From Bos javanicus (Eukaryota; Chordata; Mammalia; Artiodactyla; Bovidae), in NCBI RefSeq assembly GCF_032452875.1, contig NC_083879.1, forward strand, positions 83,523,572 through 83,587,571: a stretch of DNA of 64,000 bases, given 5' to 3'. How positions within the stretch are numbered: the first letter of the stretch is position 1; each line of letters begins with the position of its first letter. Shown here one piece after another: positions 59,753-64,000 of the stretch. The notes beneath the pieces were generated by a model that saw nothing but the letters and a program-made list of their open reading frames with translations, ran no database searches and was not told the DNA's origin. Position numbers and translations under genes: made by a program.

Positions 59753-62619
59753 AAGTCCAAATTTTCAGTTTAGTTCAGTTCAGTCGCTCAGTTGTGTCTG
59801 ACTTTTGCGACCTCATGGACTGCAGCACGCCAGGTCTCCCTGTCCATCACCAACTCCCCAAGCTTACTCAAACTCCTGTCCATCAAGTAGGTGATGCCAT
59901 TCAACCATCTCAACCTCTGTCAATCCCTTTTCCTCCCACCTTCAATCTTTCCCAGCATCAGAGTTTTTTCCAGTGAGTCAGTTCTTTGCATCAGGTGGCT
60001 AAAGTATTGCAGTTTCAGCTTCAACATCAGTCCTTCAATGAATATTCGGGACTGATTTCCTTTAGGATGGACTGCTTGGATCTCCTTGCAGTCCAAGGGA
60101 CTCTCAAGAGTCTTCTCCAACATAACAGTTCAAAAGCATCAGTTCTTCAGCACTCAGCTTTCTTTATGGTCCAACTCTCATATCCATACATGACTACTGG
60201 AAAATCCATAGCTTTGACTAGATGGACCTTTGTTGGCAAAAGAATGTCTCTGCTTTTTAATATGCTGTCTAGGTTGGTCATAGCTTTTCTTCCAAGGAGC
60301 AAGCATCTTTTAATGTCATGGCTGCAGTCACCATCAGCAGTGATTTTGGAGCCCCCCAAAATAAAGTCTGTCACTGTTTCCATTGTTTCCTTATTGATTT
60401 GCCATGAGGTGATGGGACCGGATGCCATGATCTTAGTCTCTTGAATGTTGAGATTTAAGCCAACGTTTTCATTCTCCTCTTTCACTTTAATCAAGAGGCT
60501 CTTTAGTTCTTCTTCGTTTTCTGCCAGAAGGGTGGTGTTATCTGCATATCAGAGGTTATTGGTTTTTCTTTGGGCAATCTTGATTCCAGCTTGTGATTCA
60601 TCCAGCCCAGCATTTCGCATGATGTACTCTGCATATAAGTTAAATAAGCAGGGTGACAATATACAGCTTTGGCATATTCCTTTCCTATTTGGAACCAGTC
60701 TGTAGTTCCACGTCCAGTTTTAAGTGTTGCTTCTTGACCTGCATACAGATTTCTCGGGAGACAGGTCAGGTGGTCTGATACTCCCATCTCTTGAAGAATT
60801 TGCTACAGTTTGTTGTGATCCACACAGTCAAAGGCTTTTGTGTAGTCAATAAAGCAGAAGCAGATGTTTTTCTGGAACTCTCTTGCATTTTCGATGATCC
60901 AATGGATGTTGGCAATTTGAACTCTGTTTCCTCTGCCTTTTCTAAGTACAGCTTGAACATCTGGAAATTCATGGTACATGTACTACTGAGGCCTGGCTAA
61001 GAGGATTTTGAGCATTACTTTGTTAGTGTGTGAGACAAGTGCAATTGTGCAGTAGTTTAAATATTCTTTGGCATTGCCTTTCTTTGGGATTGGAATGAAA
61101 ACTGACCTTTTCCAGTCCTGTGGCCACTGCTGAGCTTTCCAAATTTGCTGGCATATTGAGTGCAGCACTTTCACAGCATCATCTTTTAGGATTTGAAATA
61201 GCTCAACTGGAATGCCATCACCTCCACTAGCTTTGTTCATAGTGATGCTTTCTAAGGCCCACTTGACTTCACATTCCAGGATGTCTGGCTCTAGGTCAGT
61301 GATCACACCATTGTGATTATCTGGTATGTGAATATCTTTTTTGTACAGTTCTTCTGTATTCTTGCCATCTCTTCTTAATATCTTCTGCTTCTGTGAGGTC
61401 CATACCATTTCTGTCCTTTATCGAGCCCATCTTTGCATGAAATGTTCCCCTGGTATCTCTAATTTTCTTGAAGAGATCTCTAGTCTTTCCCATTCTATTA
61501 TTATTCTCTATTTCTTTTCATTGATCACTGAAAAAGGCTTTCTTATCTCTCCTTGCCATTCTTTGGAACTCTACATTCAAATGGGTATATTTTTCCTTTT
61601 CTCCCTTGCCTTTAGCTTCTCTTCTTTTCTCAGCTATTTGTAAGGCCTCCCCAGACAGCCATTTTGCTTTTTTGCATTTCTTTTTCTTGGGGATGGTCTT
61701 GATTCCTGTCTCCTGTACAATGTCATGAACCTCCATCCATAGTTCTTCAGGCACTCTTTCTATAAGATCTAATCCCTTGAATCTATTTGTCACTTTCACT
61801 GTATAATCATAAGGAATTTGATCTAGGTCATATCTGAATGGTCTAGTGGTTTTCGCTACTTTCTTCAATTTACGTCTGAATTTGGCAATAAGGAGTTCAT
61901 GATCTGAGCCACAGTCAGCTTCTGGTCTTGCTTTTGCTGACTTTATAGAGCTTCTCCTCCTTTTGCTGCAAAGAATTTAATCAATCTGATTTCGGTGTTG
62001 ACCATCTGGTGATGTCCGTGTGTAGAGTCTTCTCTTGTGTTGTTGGAAGAGGGTGTTTGCTATGACCAGTGCGTTCTCTTGGCAAAACTCTGTTAGACTT
62101 TGACCATCTTCATTTTGTACTCCAAGGCCAAATTTGCCTGTTACTTCAGTATCTTTTGACTTCCTACTTTTGCATTCCAGTCCCCTATAATGAAAAGGAC
62201 ATCATTTTTGGGTGTTAGTTCTAGAAGGTCTTGTAGGTCTTCATAGAACCGTTCAACTTCAGCTTCTTCAGCATTACTGGTCAGGGACTAGACTTGGATT
62301 ACTGTGATATTGAATGGTTTGCCTTGAAACGAACAGAGGTCATTCTGTTATTTTTGAGATTGCACCCAAGTACTGTATTTCAGACTCTTTTGTTGACTAT
62401 GATGGCTACTCCATTTCTTCTAAGGGATTTTTGCCCACAGTAGTAAATATAGCGGTCATCTGAGTTAAATTCACCCATTCCAGTCCATTTTAGTTCACTG
62501 CTTCGTAAAATGTTGATGTTCATTCTTGCCATCTCCTATTTGACCACTTCCAATTTGCCTTGATTCATGGACCTAACATTCCAGGTTCCTATGTTTCTAA
62601 TATGGAAAGAAAGTCCAAA
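59753..62619 (-). mobile_element. nearly full-length BovB LINE
   Basis: Insert of about 2.85 kb (59762-62610), bounded by a 9-bp duplication, aagtccaaa, at 59753-59761 and 62611-62619. The 3' tail is at the left. The 5' end falls just before the codons for NIGTWNVRSMNQGK, so nearly the whole ORF is present but no 5'UTR. It is the only copy here that retains the endonuclease half. Confidence 0.94.
59780..62598 (-). pseudogene. BovB endonuclease/reverse transcriptase pseudogene
   Basis: Read on the minus strand from 62598: the APE-type endonuclease start (GTWNVRSMNQGK), the catalytic GDWNAKVG motif (about 62170-62195) and GSDHELLIAKF (about 61880-61912), a Lys-rich linker (61518-61868), the RT fingers (ASGGDGIPVELFQ, 61180-61235), and the palm motif FIDYTKAFDCVDH (60815-60860). 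These are followed by a TAG within HNKL, then the catalytic box, which reads YADN (60537-60548) instead of YADD and is directly preceded by a TGA (60549-60551). C-terminal segments lie at 60150-60200 and further left. Other stops include a TAG near 62540. The missing second aspartate alone should abolish RT activity. Confidence 0.92.
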
Positions 62620-63135
62620 CTACCTCAGTGAGCACCTTTGATGTAAACTAAGTGATCATTCAATTTAAGAACAATTTAGTGACACATATGACACCTAAGA
62701 ATAGAGGGAAATGCCACTATTAAGCACCTTTGGAAGGACTGCTGACTATCACATGTATCCAATTCTCTGTTGCATATTTAAAATTCACTTGTCATCTGGG
62801 CACTGAGATATCCCTCTATACAAAACACAAATCTATTAACATTTTGTCAAATTCCACAACAAGAATACTGTAAAAATGTTAAAAAATTGATGTGCAATAA
62901 AGAAGAAACATTTCTAGACATACAAAGATCAAGTCAACTTTATGAAATGTTCATTACTATTTCAATAATTATAATTGTTTTTATTTACTTGCTGTTTTTG
63001 AAAACAGTACTAATATGTAATCAATATATATACATTAAAATATTCTACTCTCACCCATTATATTTATTCAACATAAACAAAATCTTTAAAATGCATTTTT
63101 ACAATTATCTGTTAGGAATTTATAATATTGTTCTC
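62620..63135. other. single-copy AT-rich DNA
   Basis: Nothing recognised. The 95-codon frame at 62887-63174 runs into BovB and is AT-driven. Confidence 0.45.
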
Positions 63136-63952
63136 ACAAGCTGGAATCAAGATTGCCGGGAGAAATATCAATAACCTCAGATATGCAGATGACACCACCC
63201 TCATGGCAGAAAGTGAAGAGGAACTAAAAAGCCTCTTGATGAAAGTGAAAGTGGAGAGTTAAAAAGTTGGCTTTAAGCTCAACATTCAGAAAACGAAGAT
63301 CATGGCATCCGGTCCCATCACTTCATGGGAAATAGATGGGGAAACAGTGGAAACAGTGTCAGAGTTTATTTTTTGGGGCTCCAAAATCACTGCAGATGGT
63401 GACTGCAGCCTCCTTGGAAGGAAAGTTATGACCAACCTAGATAGCATATTCAAAAGCAGAGACATTACTTTGCCAACAAAGGTTCATCTAGTCAAGGCTA
63501 TGGTTTTTCCTGTGGTCATGTATGGATGTGAGAGTTGGACTGTGAAGAAGGCTGAGCGCCGAAGAATTGATGCTTTTGAATTGTGGTGTTGGAGAAGACT
63601 TTTGAGAGTCCCTTGGACTGCAAGGAGATCCAACCAGTCCATTCTGAAGGAGATCAGTCCTGGGATTTCTTTGGAGGGAATGATGCTAAAGCTGAAACTC
63701 CAGTACTTTGGCCACCTCATGCGAAGAGTTGACTCATTGGAAAAGACTCTGATCCTGGGAGGGATTGGGGGCAGGAGGAGAAGGGGACGACAGAGGATGA
63801 GATGGCTGGATGGCATCACTGACTCGATGGATGTGAGTCTGGGTGAACTCTGGGAGTTGGTGATGGACAGGAAGGCCTGGCGTGCTGTGATTCATGGGGT
63901 CGCAAAGAGTCGGACACAACTGAGCGACTGAACTGAAATGAACTGAACTGAA
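63136..63952 (+). mobile_element. BovB LINE, 5'-truncated
   Basis: Plus strand, from cacaagctggaatcaagatt to the actgaaatgaactgaactga tail. No clear duplication. It is close in sequence to the copy at 30872-31788 (shares GGIGGRRRRG and GISLEGMM). Confidence 0.93.
63137..63931 (+). pseudogene. BovB ORF remnant, one stop
   Basis: The frame is open except for TAA at 63260-63262 (a Glu codon in sister copies). YADD is intact (63182-63193). A 21-base in-frame deletion removes seven residues (the HEIKRRL-type segment) after ADGDCS near 63410. Downstream YGCESWTVKKAE and WCWRRLLRVPW are intact. Confidence 0.9.
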
Positions 63953-64000
63953 GGCATGAAGTTGCATCCAGCTAAAAGTATTAACGAAGGTGACTGCACT

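Overview
The window is mammalian nuclear DNA from a pecoran ruminant (cattle, sheep, goat or deer group). The sequence shows this directly: about fourteen fragments of the RTE-type LINE BovB, some thirty SINE units of the Bov-tA and BovA families whose 3' parts derive from BovB, one CHR-type (cetartiodactyl) SINE, and older mammalian repeats (L2, MIR, MER5-like, L1, one MLT1-type LTR). I find no convincing cellular protein-coding gene, tRNA gene, structural RNA gene or CRISPR array. Nearly all long reading frames are RT-derived BovB frames, antisense shadows of them, or SINE translations. The window is best read as intergenic or deep intronic DNA. Its reference position and any neighbouring gene cannot be told from the sequence alone.

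Layout. 1-5 kb: Bov-tA copies, an L1 tail, a 5'-truncated BovB (3324-3893) with a Bov-tA inserted almost against it, and an L1ME-like remnant. 5-14 kb: mostly single-copy DNA with one BovA, a two-headed Bov-tA with a TA microsatellite at its tail, an L2 3' end and a BovB end. 14.5-16.3 kb: a degenerate L2 holding a dense CpG cluster, then a BovB. 17-28.7 kb: SINE-rich, including a BovA dimer, a BovA trimer, a CHR SINE that carries a BovB-like tail, and a tail-to-tail inverted Bov-tA pair. 30-36.6 kb: two BovB copies in opposite orientation (one with an unbroken 300-codon RT-to-C-terminus frame), an MLT1 LTR, L2, a third BovB and an L1 end. 37.7-38.3 kb: a composite SINE array inside one 14-bp target-site duplication. 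38-52 kb: mostly single-copy with scattered SINEs, MIR, L2 and L1 remnants. 51.7-53.9 kb: an internal BovB fragment and a BovB with a palindromic 5' junction. 59.8-62.6 kb: the largest BovB (about 2.85 kb, endonuclease plus RT, many stops) bounded by a 9-bp duplication. 63.1-63.95 kb: a last BovB.

How the parts relate. BovB encodes an endonuclease and reverse transcriptase. Bov-tA and BovA SINEs share the BovB 3' end and are known to depend on it, so most of the mobile DNA here is one master-and-parasite system at different ages. Target-site duplications read directly from the sequence define about a dozen insertions. I do not see a new functional system. The most unusual items are composite retroelements: a CHR/BovB chimera, multi-headed and multimeric SINEs, and a fold-back BovB junction. 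The CpG-dense L2 segment and a pair of mutually exclusive hairpins in otherwise unexplained DNA also stand out.
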